From assembly GCF_947855115.1 (NCBI RefSeq), contig NZ_CANTZW010000006.1:62001-126000 (forward strand): a stretch of 64,000 nt of DNA, in the 5' to 3' direction. The notes beneath the pieces were generated by a model. The model worked only from the letters and a program-made list of their open reading frames with translations. It did no database searches and was not told the origin of the DNA. The position numbers and the translations under genes were made by a program. Position 1 is the stretch's first letter, and every line of letters begins with the position of its first letter. Shown here in pieces: positions 9,615-18,885 of this stretch. Source of the DNA: an uncultured Parabacteroides sp. (lineage in GTDB: Bacteria > Bacteroidota > Bacteroidia > Bacteroidales > Tannerellaceae).

Positions 9615-12600
9615 TTACTCTGATTTAATCTTAAAGAAAACACAATAGGTAACCGGAAGCACGAAAATCGTCAGGATCGTAGAAACGAACAGACCACCCA
9701 TGATCGTAGCCGCCATACCGGCGAACATAGCGTCACCCAGCAACGGCAACATACCTAGGATCGTCGTACCGGAAGCCATCGTCACCGGAACGATACGGGT
9801 TTTCGTTGCCTCTATCACGGCATTCACCGGAGACAAGCCCGCGTTCAATTGTAAGCCGATCTCGTCCACCAGCACGATCGCGTTCTTGATATTCATTCCG
9901 ATCAAGCCCAACAGACCCAGCATGGCAAAGAAATCAAGAGACTTACCGAACACCAGTAATCCCAATACCACACCAATGAAGATCAACGGCAGCATCGCCA
10001 TGATTAATACCGGTTTCCGGTAATATTTCGGGAATAAGAATAACAAGGTGACATAAATCAAACCGAACATCAACGGGATATTAGCGGCGATCGCCTTATT
10101 CCCTTTGTCTTGCTCAGATTGCTCACCGAAATACGTCATCTTATACCCTTCCGGAACCTGAATCTTCTCTTGTACCTCCTTCCACAAATGACTGAAAGCA
10201 GCCATCGTATTGGCGCCACGCTTCGGTTCGCACTGCATAAGCATACACGGCTCACGGTTGAATCGTCTCACCACGTTAAACTCGTAATCCAACGAGAAAT
10301 CATCGATCACCTGCTCCACTTTTACCGAACGGCCTTTAGCGCTATAAACCGGTAACGTCTTTATATCATTCAAGCTGATGGAGTCCTTATCCGCGTCTTT
10401 CAGCAAGATCGGCATAAACACGTCGCCCTCACGATACTCACCCAAAGGCACACCATTCGTAGCCGAACGCAAGGAATAAGCCACCTGCTGACGGGTAATA
10501 CCCAGACGCAAACCTTTCTCTTGGGAATACAGCGGCTTCCACACCGGAACCTTGTTACCCCAGCTATTGCGAACCTCCATAACCTGATCATAATTCCGGG
10601 CGATCTCCTGTGCCCTTTGCGTCAAGGCAACCAACGTGTCTACGTTATCGCCGATAAAACCGATCTCGATCGCCGCATCCGGAACCGGAGACAAGGCGAA
10701 CAAAGCCGAACGGGTCAAGATATTCGGATAATTAGCGACCATATAATCGTAGAACTTACCCTCTTCCGCTTGCGCATCCTCCGGATCCTGTGTCTCGATC
10801 AACACATTGGCGAAGTTGGGCTTCGGGCCGATAGAAGAACTAGCCAAGTAATAACGTACCGGCGAACCTCCCAAGGTAAACGAGTATGATTTGATATTCT
10901 CATTCTTGCTGAGATATTCCTCCTCTATCTTCTTCACGTTCGTCTCCACGTCGTAGATGCTATATCCTTCCGGGAAGATCAGATCCGCACGGAAATAAGG
11001 TTTACTCATGATCGGAAAGAAACTCTGCGGCATGATGCTCATCACGAACAAGGAAAGGAATAACGTAGCTACCACGGTAGAGATCGTAACATATCTACGC
11101 TTGATCAAGCGGCTCAATACCGACTCAAATTTATGATACAGCTTCGTGTCGTACGGGTCTTTATTCTCACCCGGTTTCGCCTCTTTCAAGATAAAATTAC
11201 CGAAGGTAGTGGTTTGCGTCAAGGCCAAGACCCAGCTTAATCCCAAGGATACCGCCAATACGATAAACAACGGTTTCACGATCTCGGCCACGGATGCCGG
11301 TGCCAAGTACATCGGCAAGAAAGAACATACGGCGATAAAGGTAGCGCCCAACAACGCCCACTGCGGTTTCGTGGCACCATCGATCAACGCCTGATAACGG
11401 GAAAGCCCCCGCTTGATACCGACTTGGGCATTATCCGTCACCACGATCGCATTATCCACCAACATACCCATAGCGATAATAAAGGCCGCCAACGAGGTTC
11501 GGTTCAGGCCGACACCCCAGATCAACATGATCAATAAGGTACCACCTACCGAGAACAACAACGAGCTACCGACCAACATACCGGCACGGGACCCCATCAC
11601 GATAAAGATAATCACGATAACGATCAACAACGACTCGATCAAGTTCAAAATAAAACCATTGTTCGCCTCATCTGCGATCTTGTTCTCCGGATAGATCGTT
11701 TTCAGGTCCATACCCACCGGGAACAGCTGCTCCATCTCCGCCAAATGATCCGCCACGGCGTTACCCACAGCAACCACGTCGTCTTTCGAACCGGTAGCGA
11801 CACCGATACCAATCGCCCGCAATCCGTCCACACGCATCAGGTTCGAGGGAGGAGCCATGTAACCACGCTCCACCGTAGCGATATCTCCCAAACGAACCTC
11901 ACCGCCACCTTTCGTCACGATCAATTGGTCCCGGATATCCTGTATATCCTTATACGTACCTTCCGCACGCAAACGTAATTGATAATTACCGGTATTGATA
12001 TCCCCTGTATTCACCAACAAGTTCTGCGTCTGCATCACCTGCTGGATGGCGTTCGGATCGATACCTAGGTTCGCCAACTTCGGAATAGAGATTTTTACGT
12101 TGATAACTTGCGTCTGTTCTCCAAATAGATAGACCTTCTGTACACCCGGTACGGGAGATAGCTCCGTCTTGATCTTTTGCGCCCAATTACGCAGGTCGTC
12201 GTAAGTATATCCCTCATCGGCTGTCAAGGCATAATAAATACCGAACACGTCTCCAAAATCATCACTAACGGATATCGAGGAGGCGCCAGACGGAAGGCGG
12301 GGCTGTATATTCGCTACCTTACGACGCAACTCGTCCCACTTGACCGGCATATAGTCCGGAGACAAGGTAGGCTGCAACTCAATCGAAATCTTGGACATAC
12401 CGAAATAAGACTCAGACTTGATCTGGAACACATCCGACATGGCCTGAATCTCCCGCTCGATCGGCTCGGTCACCAGCTTCTCCACCTCCTGAGGAGTCGC
12501 TCCCGGATATTGGGTAACCAAAACCGCTTGCTTGATTACGAAGGGAGAATCTTCCTTCTTCGGCAATTTAAAGAAAGAATAGATACCTCCTATCAGCATG

Positions 12601-12659
12601 ACCGCTAGGAAAAAGTATATAATCTTCTGATTCTCTAAGGAATATTTTGGAATATTCAT
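9615..12659 (-). CDS. RND (HAE1/AcrB-like) inner-membrane efflux pump
   Basis: This is a 1014-residue resistance-nodulation-division permease. The N-terminal SLENQKIIYFFLAVMLIGG segment starts the first membrane helix. It has two periplasmic porter domains, and the central transmembrane block has GMLVDNAIVVTDN, the usual RND motif containing proton-relay acidic residues. The C-terminal half repeats the pattern (NAIVLVDEI, ATKTRIVPVTMASGTTILGMLPLL). The full length is normal. It sits between adaptor (10-base gap) and TolC, a standard tripartite operon. No repressor gene is adjacent, so control is not evident. Confidence 0.95.
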   Translation of the reverse strand: MNIPKYSLENQKIIYFFLAVMLIGGIYSFFKLPKKEDSPFVIKQAVLVTQYPGATPQEVEKLVTEPIEREIQAMSDVFQIKSESYFGMSKISIELQPTLSPDYMPVKWDELRRKVANIQPRLPSGASSISVSDDFGDVFGIYYALTADEGYTYDDLRNWAQKIKTELSPVPGVQKVYLFGEQTQVINVKISIPKLANLGIDPNAIQQVMQTQNLLVNTGDINTGNYQLRLRAEGTYKDIQDIRDQLIVTKGGGEVRLGDIATVERGYMAPPSNLMRVDGLRAIGIGVATGSKDDVVAVGNAVADHLAEMEQLFPVGMDLKTIYPENKIADEANNGFILNLIESLLIVIVIIFIVMGSRAGMLVGSSLLFSVGGTLLIMLIWGVGLNRTSLAAFIIAMGMLVDNAIVVTDNAQVGIKRGLSRYQALIDGATKPQWALLGATFIAVCSFLPMYLAPASVAEIVKPLFIVLAVSLGLSWVLALTQTTTFGNFILKEAKPGENKDPYDTKLYHKFESVLSRLIKRRYVTISTVVATLFLSLFVMSIMPQSFFPIMSKPYFRADLIFPEGYSIYDVETNVKKIEEEYLSKNENIKSYSFTLGGSPVRYYLASSSIGPKPNFANVLIETQDPEDAQAEEGKFYDYMVANYPNILTRSALFALSPVPDAAIEIGFIGDNVDTLVALTQRAQEIARNYDQVMEVRNSWGNKVPVWKPLYSQEKGLRLGITRQQVAYSLRSATNGVPLGEYREGDVFMPILLKDADKDSISLNDIKTLPVYSAKGRSVKVEQVIDDFSLDYEFNVVRRFNREPCMLMQCEPKRGANTMAAFSHLWKEVQEKIQVPEGYKMTYFGEQSEQDKGNKAIAANIPLMFGLIYVTLLFLFPKYYRKPVLIMAMLPLIFIGVVLGLLVFGKSLDFFAMLGLLGLIGMNIKNAIVLVDEIGLQLNAGLSPVNAVIEATKTRIVPVTMASGTTILGMLPLLGDAMFAGMAATIMGGLFVSTILTIFVLPVTYCVFFKIKSE

Positions 12660-12669
12660 TGTTTATCTC

Positions 12670-13719
12670 TTAATCTGTTAATACTTTTACCTGTTGTCCA
12701 TCCACCAAACGAGTGGCTCCGGCTGAGACAACCTGTTCGCCGGGTCGCAAGCCTGCCGTTACGATCACGCCATCCTTGCCGATCAGCATGGACTCGGTAA
12801 TCTTGCGGCGCTCAACCTTCTGAGATTGCTTGTTATAGACAAACACATACTTATCGCTAGTGGCATCGTCTGCCACAATAGCGGCCAGAGGAACCAATAC
12901 GGCGCCTTGAGCGACACTCTCGCTATCCACATTCAAGATTACACGGCAAGAGAAACCTACGGCTACCTTATATTTCTCTAAATTAAAGTTGGGATCGTCG
13001 ATATACAGATATACGGGAACACCGGAGCCATCGGGAGAGGCTTCCACGTATTCTTTCACCTTCGCCTTGAAGCGAACGCCCTTGTAATTATCGAATTCCA
13101 CATAAACAGAATAAGGAGAAGAGAAGTAATCGATATTACTCTCCGGCATCGTAAATACGACCTGTAACTTATTCGGGTTGATCAAACAAACAATTCCTTG
13201 TCCGGCCTGTACCTTCTGGTAATTCTCCACATATTTCTTCTGGATAAATCCATCGAACGGCGCACGAAGCTTTGTCTGGTTCAATGTATTTTGCGCATAC
13301 TCGAAAGCCGCCTTGGCATTTGAGTAAGAGGCTTCCGTAGACTCATACTCTTGCTTGGAGATGGCTTGCTTGGACAATAACTTCTTCGCACGTTGCAATT
13401 GCGCCTCAGCGGTCTGGAAAGATGCTTTCTTCGCCTCATATTCCCATTTAAAATCCAGCGGATCGATCTCGGCCACAATCTGTCCCGTACGGACTTTCTG
13501 ACCTTCATCCACGTTTAACGAGATCAGCGGACCGGACATCTTAAACGCCAAATCACTGAATTGATCGGGCGATACCACTCCACTGAACGATTTCTCAACC
13601 ACGTTCAGCGAAGTAACGTCTGCCAACTTAACGGGACGAGGACCTTGCTCCTTAACGGGTGGTTGACTACAGGAAACCAATGCTGCCAAAACAAACACAG
13701 GGATTAATTTTCCTTTCAT
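12670..13719 (-). CDS. RND efflux periplasmic adaptor lipoprotein (MFP/AcrA-like)
   Basis: This is a 349-residue membrane-fusion protein that links the RND pump to TolC. The N-terminus is a lipoprotein signal (LAALVSC-S). The lipoyl half-motif VRTGQIVAEIDPLDF is followed by a helical hairpin (about 80-150) and LRAPFDGFIQKKYVENYQKVQAGQ, then the beta-barrel and a C-terminal membrane-proximal domain. It is the first gene of the operon. The 91 bases upstream should carry the promoter and include only a loose -7 match (TATATTTA). Confidence 0.93.
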   Translation of the reverse strand: MKGKLIPVFVLAALVSCSQPPVKEQGPRPVKLADVTSLNVVEKSFSGVVSPDQFSDLAFKMSGPLISLNVDEGQKVRTGQIVAEIDPLDFKWEYEAKKASFQTAEAQLQRAKKLLSKQAISKQEYESTEASYSNAKAAFEYAQNTLNQTKLRAPFDGFIQKKYVENYQKVQAGQGIVCLINPNKLQVVFTMPESNIDYFSSPYSVYVEFDNYKGVRFKAKVKEYVEASPDGSGVPVYLYIDDPNFNLEKYKVAVGFSCRVILNVDSESVAQGAVLVPLAAIVADDATSDKYVFVYNKQSQKVERRKITESMLIGKDGVIVTAGLRPGEQVVSAGATRLVDGQQVKVLTD

Positions 13720-13810
13720 AATAACTTGCTTTTTTATTTAATTATGATTCCACTCTCTTCACTGTAAATATAAAACATTCTCATCCGGAGATTGTTGGGC
13801 ATAACGTGCC

Positions 13811-14806
13811 TTAAAAAGACCAACTACGATCATTCACGTATGCTTCCACGGGATTTTCTATCGAATCGGGCAAAGAAAAGAAAAAGTCAATCCCTGTGAC
13901 CTTCTCTACACTATCGATGGGGATCATCATTGATTTTAACGAGGTTTTTCCATAATCTTTATTATCAAACAGAAAACCGACCCCTTCCGGTTTACCGTTC
14001 GCTATCGTACAAATTACCTTGTAAAAGGTCTTAGGGATTCCTACCCTGTTCTTTCCTAACCGTCGGAGATCATCCGTGATCACCGGGCCGGTCACGATCA
14101 GCAATGAGCCATTCTCTTTCGCCCACAAACGAGCCTGTTCTTCCAGATCTTTCCAGATACCCCGGTTCAAACCCGGTTTTTGCGGACAGATATTACTTAG
14201 ATAGAATGACTCCCGCATGGCTTTGGCAGACCATTTCATATCGCCGGCAGGTGCCATATGCCCCCGATCATAGCCGGAACGGGTATAATCTTCGTTCGTG
14301 GCGGTAGCTCCTTTCACCATGGGGTCTGAGACAAACTTATTAGACCGCCTGCTTTTCTTGCTTGTCGCCTCTTTGGAAGTCAACTCATAGGCTACCCAGT
14401 TAGCGATCCTATAATCGGAATTATAAGATACGGTATAGCCTTCGTGCTTTATAATTTGTTCTTTTTGTTTATTCTTCAGTCTAGGAATCTCGGTTCCCTC
14501 TTGAAAAGTATAAGTGGAGGCTTCTTTCTTTGGCTTTGTCGCTCGCCCGGCTTTCTTGCCCGATGTACCGGAGTTATCCTTACCTGGAGCTTTCGGGCGA
14601 ACCACAGACTCGGTCCGTTCCTGTTTCTTCTTTGCGGGCCGTGTCTCGGATACCGGATAAAACCAGTTATAAATGAATAATACGCCGATAAAGCAAACCA
14701 CTACCGCAAACGCACCCAAAAACATCATCTTCACGGAAGAGACGAATGATGATGTCCGTTTCTTCTTACCTTTCCGGGGTCGAGCTTTACCTTTCTTTTT
14801 TGCCAT
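13811..14806 (-). CDS. Membrane-anchored DNA/RNA non-specific endonuclease (NUC1 type)
   Basis: This is a beta-beta-alpha metal endonuclease with the catalytic DRGHMAPAGD motif and a downstream NICPQKPGLNRGIW segment that supplies the metal-binding Asn. I start at ATG 14806 (331 residues): the next upstream ATG (14878) would add 24 unlikely residues, while 14806 gives a basic cytosolic stretch (KKKGKARPRKGKKKR) followed by one membrane helix (about 27-50). The nuclease domain should face the periplasm, where it could degrade incoming nucleic acid for nutrition. It stands alone between the efflux operon and the DUF1848 gene. Confidence 0.85.
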   Translation of the reverse strand: MAKKKGKARPRKGKKKRTSSFVSSVKMMFLGAFAVVVCFIGVLFIYNWFYPVSETRPAKKKQERTESVVRPKAPGKDNSGTSGKKAGRATKPKKEASTYTFQEGTEIPRLKNKQKEQIIKHEGYTVSYNSDYRIANWVAYELTSKEATSKKSRRSNKFVSDPMVKGATATNEDYTRSGYDRGHMAPAGDMKWSAKAMRESFYLSNICPQKPGLNRGIWKDLEEQARLWAKENGSLLIVTGPVITDDLRRLGKNRVGIPKTFYKVICTIANGKPEGVGFLFDNKDYGKTSLKSMMIPIDSVEKVTGIDFFFSLPDSIENPVEAYVNDRSWSF

Positions 14807-14959
14807 ACCTAAGATTTTCCGTTCTTTATCTTTCGTACCGGATGCAAAAGTAGATAAATCCAGTATGCTATACAACACTATTTTTGGATAGTATTGGTTT
14901 AGATTACTATAAAAGACGGCTTAATTTAATACGGTTCCTTTATTCGGTATTTCTACATT

Positions 14960-16021
14960 CTAGCCACTAATCAAACTCTCATTATCGTCCGAGCGTTGGG
15001 CCGTATTCTTTCGTACGTGTTCCCTGCTTATATTGGCATAGCAATAAGTACAGAAATGACGACAAGTGTCGTACATACCGATATCCTTACTTATCATACA
15101 ACCACAGGCTTTCCGCTGGCCTTTGTCTTTTAGGTTCTTACGCTTGTCCGGCAGGGTGGGAAACATTCCGAAAAGATCTGGCTCTGGTAACCGGCCTGTT
15201 CGAAGGTAATAAACCAACTCGTAATCCTCCCGAAATACTCGTTCCATCAAATCATTATCAATACATCGATTATGCTCAATACCATATGCGCTAAGATCGA
15301 TCGTTTCCGCACACGTGGCAAAGTTGATACTCCAACCACTCTCGGCCCATGCCTTGCGTAGTTTTACCAGTCCCTCCACCATCTTTTGACGCTGCCAGGT
15401 ATTCATTTCGGCGGTCTCTACGTTCTCGTCCGTAAAACAGCCCGTTTCTCTTACCAGATTATTCCACACTTTGCGATAAGCCTTCACATCCACGAAGCTA
15501 AACACTAATTTATCGGTATGTCCTTTCAATCTGTCGCCAATCTTCCGGATACGATCGAGAAGGATATGCGGGGTAACGGACGGAGTGATAATAAGCGGAT
15601 CGAAACGCCAGATCACCCGTTCTTTTCCTATCATTTCCGACAGCTTACAGAAAGTCTCCAATCGCTGTTCCACGCTAGGGACATTCGGCTCAAAGCCTTC
15701 ATTCACATAATCGTTCAACGTGAATTGAAAGTAATAATGGATGCCCCGCTCATCTAGCTCATGCAGATAAGGTAATATCGGCCCCGGGTTCTTCGTCCAG
15801 AACACGACCACCTTACACTTTCCGAACGATACGTACATCTTCTGCCGATTAAACGGATTATACCAAACGCAATATCCTTTCGCCAAACGGTTAAAGAACC
15901 ACTTGGCATAAAAGGCCGGAATATCTGTCGCCCTGCTAGCAGAAATGACGATCGGAGCTATCGCTTCTACTTGCTCACCGGAATCGGTGGTTATTGCTAA
16001 TTTATCAAAAGAGGATCTCAT
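14960..16021 (-). CDS. DUF1848 family protein, probable iron-sulfur protein
   Basis: This is a 353-residue member of DUF1848. The N-terminal part contains VISASRATDIPAFY and the partial barrel sequence VVFWTKNPGPILPYL. The C-terminal part has a tight cysteine cluster (ACGCMISKDIGMYDTC, then HFCTYCYANIS), as expected for an Fe-S or radical-SAM-like centre. The reaction is unknown for this family. It is monocistronic by spacing. The family call is firm and the function is open. Confidence 0.85.
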   Translation of the reverse strand: MRSSFDKLAITTDSGEQVEAIAPIVISASRATDIPAFYAKWFFNRLAKGYCVWYNPFNRQKMYVSFGKCKVVVFWTKNPGPILPYLHELDERGIHYYFQFTLNDYVNEGFEPNVPSVEQRLETFCKLSEMIGKERVIWRFDPLIITPSVTPHILLDRIRKIGDRLKGHTDKLVFSFVDVKAYRKVWNNLVRETGCFTDENVETAEMNTWQRQKMVEGLVKLRKAWAESGWSINFATCAETIDLSAYGIEHNRCIDNDLMERVFREDYELVYYLRTGRLPEPDLFGMFPTLPDKRKNLKDKGQRKACGCMISKDIGMYDTCRHFCTYCYANISREHVRKNTAQRSDDNESLISG

Positions 16022-16226
16022 ATTACACCTATATGTGTCGCTTACATCCGCACCAACCAGAATAGCTTGGGCACGAAGGAAACCTTGTAAATATAGTCAA
16101 TCCTCAACATTTCAACTTCTTTTTTCAGGGATATTCACAAAAACAATTACACTTCATTATACGGCTCTCCCAACCAATTAAGAGTATCATCTAATTATAA
16201 AATACAAGATTGAATAACACCGTTAA

Positions 16227-16281
16227 AAAACACGTACATGAATTTTCAAAAACACGTACGACTTTCTTTGAAAACACGTAC
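16227..16281. repeat. Three 22 bp-spaced direct repeats (AAAACACGTAC)
   Basis: CACGTAC occurs at 16231, 16253 and 16275, each preceded by at least four A residues, with a period of exactly 22 bp. Each 11-base core is followed by 11 variable bases rich in T. Two helical turns between cores put all copies on one face of the DNA, as in iterons or multi-site operators. The array lies upstream of the leftward DUF1848 gene (206 bases from its start). Confidence 0.8.
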
Positions 16282-16455
16282 AAGTTTTTCTACAAACATA
16301 ATAGCGTATTAAATATACTGATTAATAGGACTATTCGGTAGGATAACGGAGCATTGGGTTCGATGCCTGGCAGAAAGAAATTCCGTGACACCCGAAGGTC
16401 CTGGTACTTTCAAACTCCATTTGAGCGTAGTGAAAGATAAAGAGAAACTACAATA

Positions 16456-16499
16456 CCTTAGTAGTGCCCCTTCCTCTATCGTCGGGGGCACCGCTAAGG
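16456..16499 (-). terminator. Hairpin downstream of the rhamnosidase operon
   Basis: A 15 bp stem (two mismatches) pairs 16456-16470 with 16485-16499 around a 14-base loop. Read on the minus strand it follows the last GH78 stop codon by about 25 bases and is followed by a pyrimidine-rich tract (TTTCTCTTTATCTTTC). It probably ends the rhamnose operon transcript. Confidence 0.5.
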
Positions 16500-16523
16500 T
16501 GAATGTCTGCCGGAAAACAATCT

Positions 16524-18740
16524 CTAATCCACCTGATGATGCCCTGAGGCGAAAAACTCTCGGGTTCCATTCGGTCTTATCAGTTCGGCAGAGGTGCCTT
16601 CCGGGATTCGGAGATCGAATTTCATTCGCTTGCCTTTTTTCTTGATGCTTACTTGGATGGTTCCAAATTGAGTCTCTAAGCTGGCCGAAGCTTCCGATAA
16701 CGAACCCAGTTGAGGCGCGATCTTAAAGGTACGGAAACCGGGAGAGGTCGGTTCGATACCACAGACCTTCTGACTCAATAAAGTTAGCGGGCCACCACTC
16801 CAAGCATGATTGATCGTGCCGCCACCGAAGCCTTCGGCTCCAATGCCCCATCCCTCGAACAAGGTCGTGTATTCGGCATAATCCAGCATACGGGTGTAAC
16901 GCTGCTTCATCCGCTCTAAGGCAAACTCCGGCTCGCCCATCTGGAAAAGGGCTTCCAGGACATACTTCTCCATATAAGGGCTGGCGTGATACTCCTCTTT
17001 AAGAACCTTTGTCATTGCCGGATATTTATCCTTCGAGGCTAACCCGGAAACGACTGCCATGGCTTGGGAACGATCGTCCGTCTCTCCTTTATAGCCGGGA
17101 GAGCGATAAGCGGAACCTGTCCAGAACTTCGTGTCGAAACAACGTTCTATGCTACGCATCATCCGGGAGATCTCATCGGCATCCTTATCCTTACCTAGTT
17201 GCAAGGCGAAAGCTCGCTCCGCTTTCAAGGCCAGATAATACCAACAATTGGTCAAGACACCCATATCGACATGCTCTCCCCAATCACCCCAGCTCCAATC
17301 ACCTTGACGCTCGATCGCCAAGCCGCTCGTATCGACTTGCCAAACCTCATGCAAATAACGGTGCATCCGATCGTAAATCACAGGGACGAAACTACTGTCG
17401 GCACTATAATAATATTGCGTATAAAAACCGTACCAACCGATAGAAGCCAACATCTGCAAAGGAAGTTCCTTATCCCAATTACCCGCCGGAACCGGAGAGT
17501 AGAGCGTTCCGTCCTCCCGCTGCCAGTTCATTAATTCATGAATGCCTTTTAAGGCTAGTTTCTGTCCGGAAGGAGAAAGGGCATAGAAAGCTTCGCCTAA
17601 CTCATTCACCTCGTCACCCCACCACTGGGCACGTTCACGGTCCGGACAGTCCATATAATTGTCTCGCATCGTTATGTATAAGGTACGGGCAGAACGTTTC
17701 CAAAGCTCGTTATAGAACGGGTCATCACAGTGGAAAGAGCCGGCAAGGTCGGCGTTGTAACCGGTCTCACGGTATTTCACATCCAACACTTTCACGCCCT
17801 CGGGGATGATATAGCAGACCTCATGGCCGTTCATCCAGCCATAGCTTTCGTATTCCTGCTCGCCCTCACAGGTAATATATTCGGCACGTACATTGCGCTC
17901 GCTTCCTCCCTCGTAATTATCCATCCGGATATGGATGGTCTTCCCGGCCTCTGCCTCCACTTTTAGATACGGAGTAATCTGGGCGTTATAAGGCAGGCGA
18001 CAGAATAGGGTATCGCCTTTCAAGGATTTCCGGACAGATACATAGGATAACAGGCCGCTGTTTTTCCATTGGGGTATCGGACGTTCCACCAAATCCCCGA
18101 AAGGAGCTTTCTCTGTCTTACCGATGCAGACCGCTCCCGGAAGGGAACCTTCGAAACTTGTACGGTTCCAGTTCTTTATCGCTTGACGGGCATCGAAACG
18201 GATATTACTTTCCGGCATACGGTAATTCGGGAAAGGGGCTTCGGTATTCTGATAAGCCTCATACAAGGCACACTGCCAACTTGCGTCGGAGACGATCTCC
18301 AGCCCCGGAGCAATCGCCTCAAACAACAAGGCGGCTTTCCCGCTGTTGATATGGCTGAAACCATCTTTCCCGAAATGCCAGAGCAAAATGGCGATGGTGT
18401 TCGAGCCTTTTGTCAGGTAAGGGGCGATATCTACCGGATCGTAATAAGTCCCGGAAGGAGAAGGTCCTCTTTTCAAACCGCCCTCGAAGACAACCAATTG
18501 GTCGTTGATCCAAAGCCAATACTTGGAATCGGCGGCGATACGGGCGATAAGCTGATCCGGAACATCCGTCACGCCGAATGATTTACGGTAGATCAGCCAA
18601 GTGTTCGTAGCGCTTTGGCAACGCTCGGTATTAATCCATTGGGCTTTCCACGGGAAGGATTCGGGATGGGAAGGAGCTGTCGCCTTTATCCAGCCGAAAG
18701 GCAAGAGGAACGAAAAGATGGCGATGAGTAGCTTATTCAT
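16524..18740 (-). CDS. GH78 alpha-L-rhamnosidase (738 aa)
   Basis: This is a secreted family 78 glycoside hydrolase that releases terminal alpha-L-rhamnose by inversion. A signal peptide (about 1-20) is followed by N-terminal beta-sandwich domains, the (alpha/alpha)6 barrel with DCPDRERAQWWGDEVNE carrying the conserved acidic residues, DWSWGDWGEHVD further on, and a C-terminal beta domain (GGTINHAWSGGP). It is the last of three GH78 genes at the end of the rhamnose operon. A REPIN-like element separates it from the next GH78 gene upstream. Linkage specificity is not readable. Confidence 0.9.
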   Translation of the reverse strand: MNKLLIAIFSFLLPFGWIKATAPSHPESFPWKAQWINTERCQSATNTWLIYRKSFGVTDVPDQLIARIAADSKYWLWINDQLVVFEGGLKRGPSPSGTYYDPVDIAPYLTKGSNTIAILLWHFGKDGFSHINSGKAALLFEAIAPGLEIVSDASWQCALYEAYQNTEAPFPNYRMPESNIRFDARQAIKNWNRTSFEGSLPGAVCIGKTEKAPFGDLVERPIPQWKNSGLLSYVSVRKSLKGDTLFCRLPYNAQITPYLKVEAEAGKTIHIRMDNYEGGSERNVRAEYITCEGEQEYESYGWMNGHEVCYIIPEGVKVLDVKYRETGYNADLAGSFHCDDPFYNELWKRSARTLYITMRDNYMDCPDRERAQWWGDEVNELGEAFYALSPSGQKLALKGIHELMNWQREDGTLYSPVPAGNWDKELPLQMLASIGWYGFYTQYYYSADSSFVPVIYDRMHRYLHEVWQVDTSGLAIERQGDWSWGDWGEHVDMGVLTNCWYYLALKAERAFALQLGKDKDADEISRMMRSIERCFDTKFWTGSAYRSPGYKGETDDRSQAMAVVSGLASKDKYPAMTKVLKEEYHASPYMEKYVLEALFQMGEPEFALERMKQRYTRMLDYAEYTTLFEGWGIGAEGFGGGTINHAWSGGPLTLLSQKVCGIEPTSPGFRTFKIAPQLGSLSEASASLETQFGTIQVSIKKKGKRMKFDLRIPEGTSAELIRPNGTREFFASGHHQVD

Positions 18741-18779
18741 AAAACTAATCTTTAAAGTTCAACAGTTTATAATGGTTTG

Positions 18780-18876
18780 GTTGTAGAGACGGGGCGTGCC
18801 CCGTCTCATCCCCTCTAAATGGAAACTTAAAGATACTATCAGACGGTGGGAGACGGGGCACGCCCCGTCTCTACAA
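18780..18876. repeat. REPIN-like element, copy A
   Basis: A 97 bp element whose ends are inverted copies of GTTGTAGAGACGGGGC. Each end is itself a palindrome (GAGACGGGGC-GT-GCCCCGTCTC), and a moderately conserved spacer of about 40 bp joins them. It lies between two GH78 genes. Two REP hairpins in inverted order is the plan of a REPIN. Nearly identical copies are at 21497, 26484 and 38991. Confidence 0.9.
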
Positions 18877-18885
18877 CTAAGTATA

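Larger units (their letters stand above)
16022..16523. other. Structured intergenic region with 22 bp direct repeats
   Basis: About 500 bases without a credible gene. The left half holds three direct repeats of AAAACACGTAC spaced exactly 22 bp apart (listed separately). The right half (about 16370-16500), downstream of the GH78 gene, holds several hairpins: CTTTCA/TGAAAG, an ACC-TTCG-GGT tetraloop stem and a long GC-rich stem. The open frames that cross it resemble no family I know and I do not call them. Confidence 0.6.

Noticed and set aside
16227..16281. CRISPR-like array.
   Set aside because: Only three 11-base cores with 11-base gaps; too short for repeats and spacers, and no cas genes.
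16330..16375. tRNA 3' end or attachment site (GGGTTCGATGCC).
   Set aside because: The flanking bases do not pair as a T stem and no integrase is present.
16309..16645. Open frames on both strands between the DUF1848 gene and the GH78 gene.
   Set aside because: Neither resembles a known family; they overlap hairpins and the GH78 3' end.
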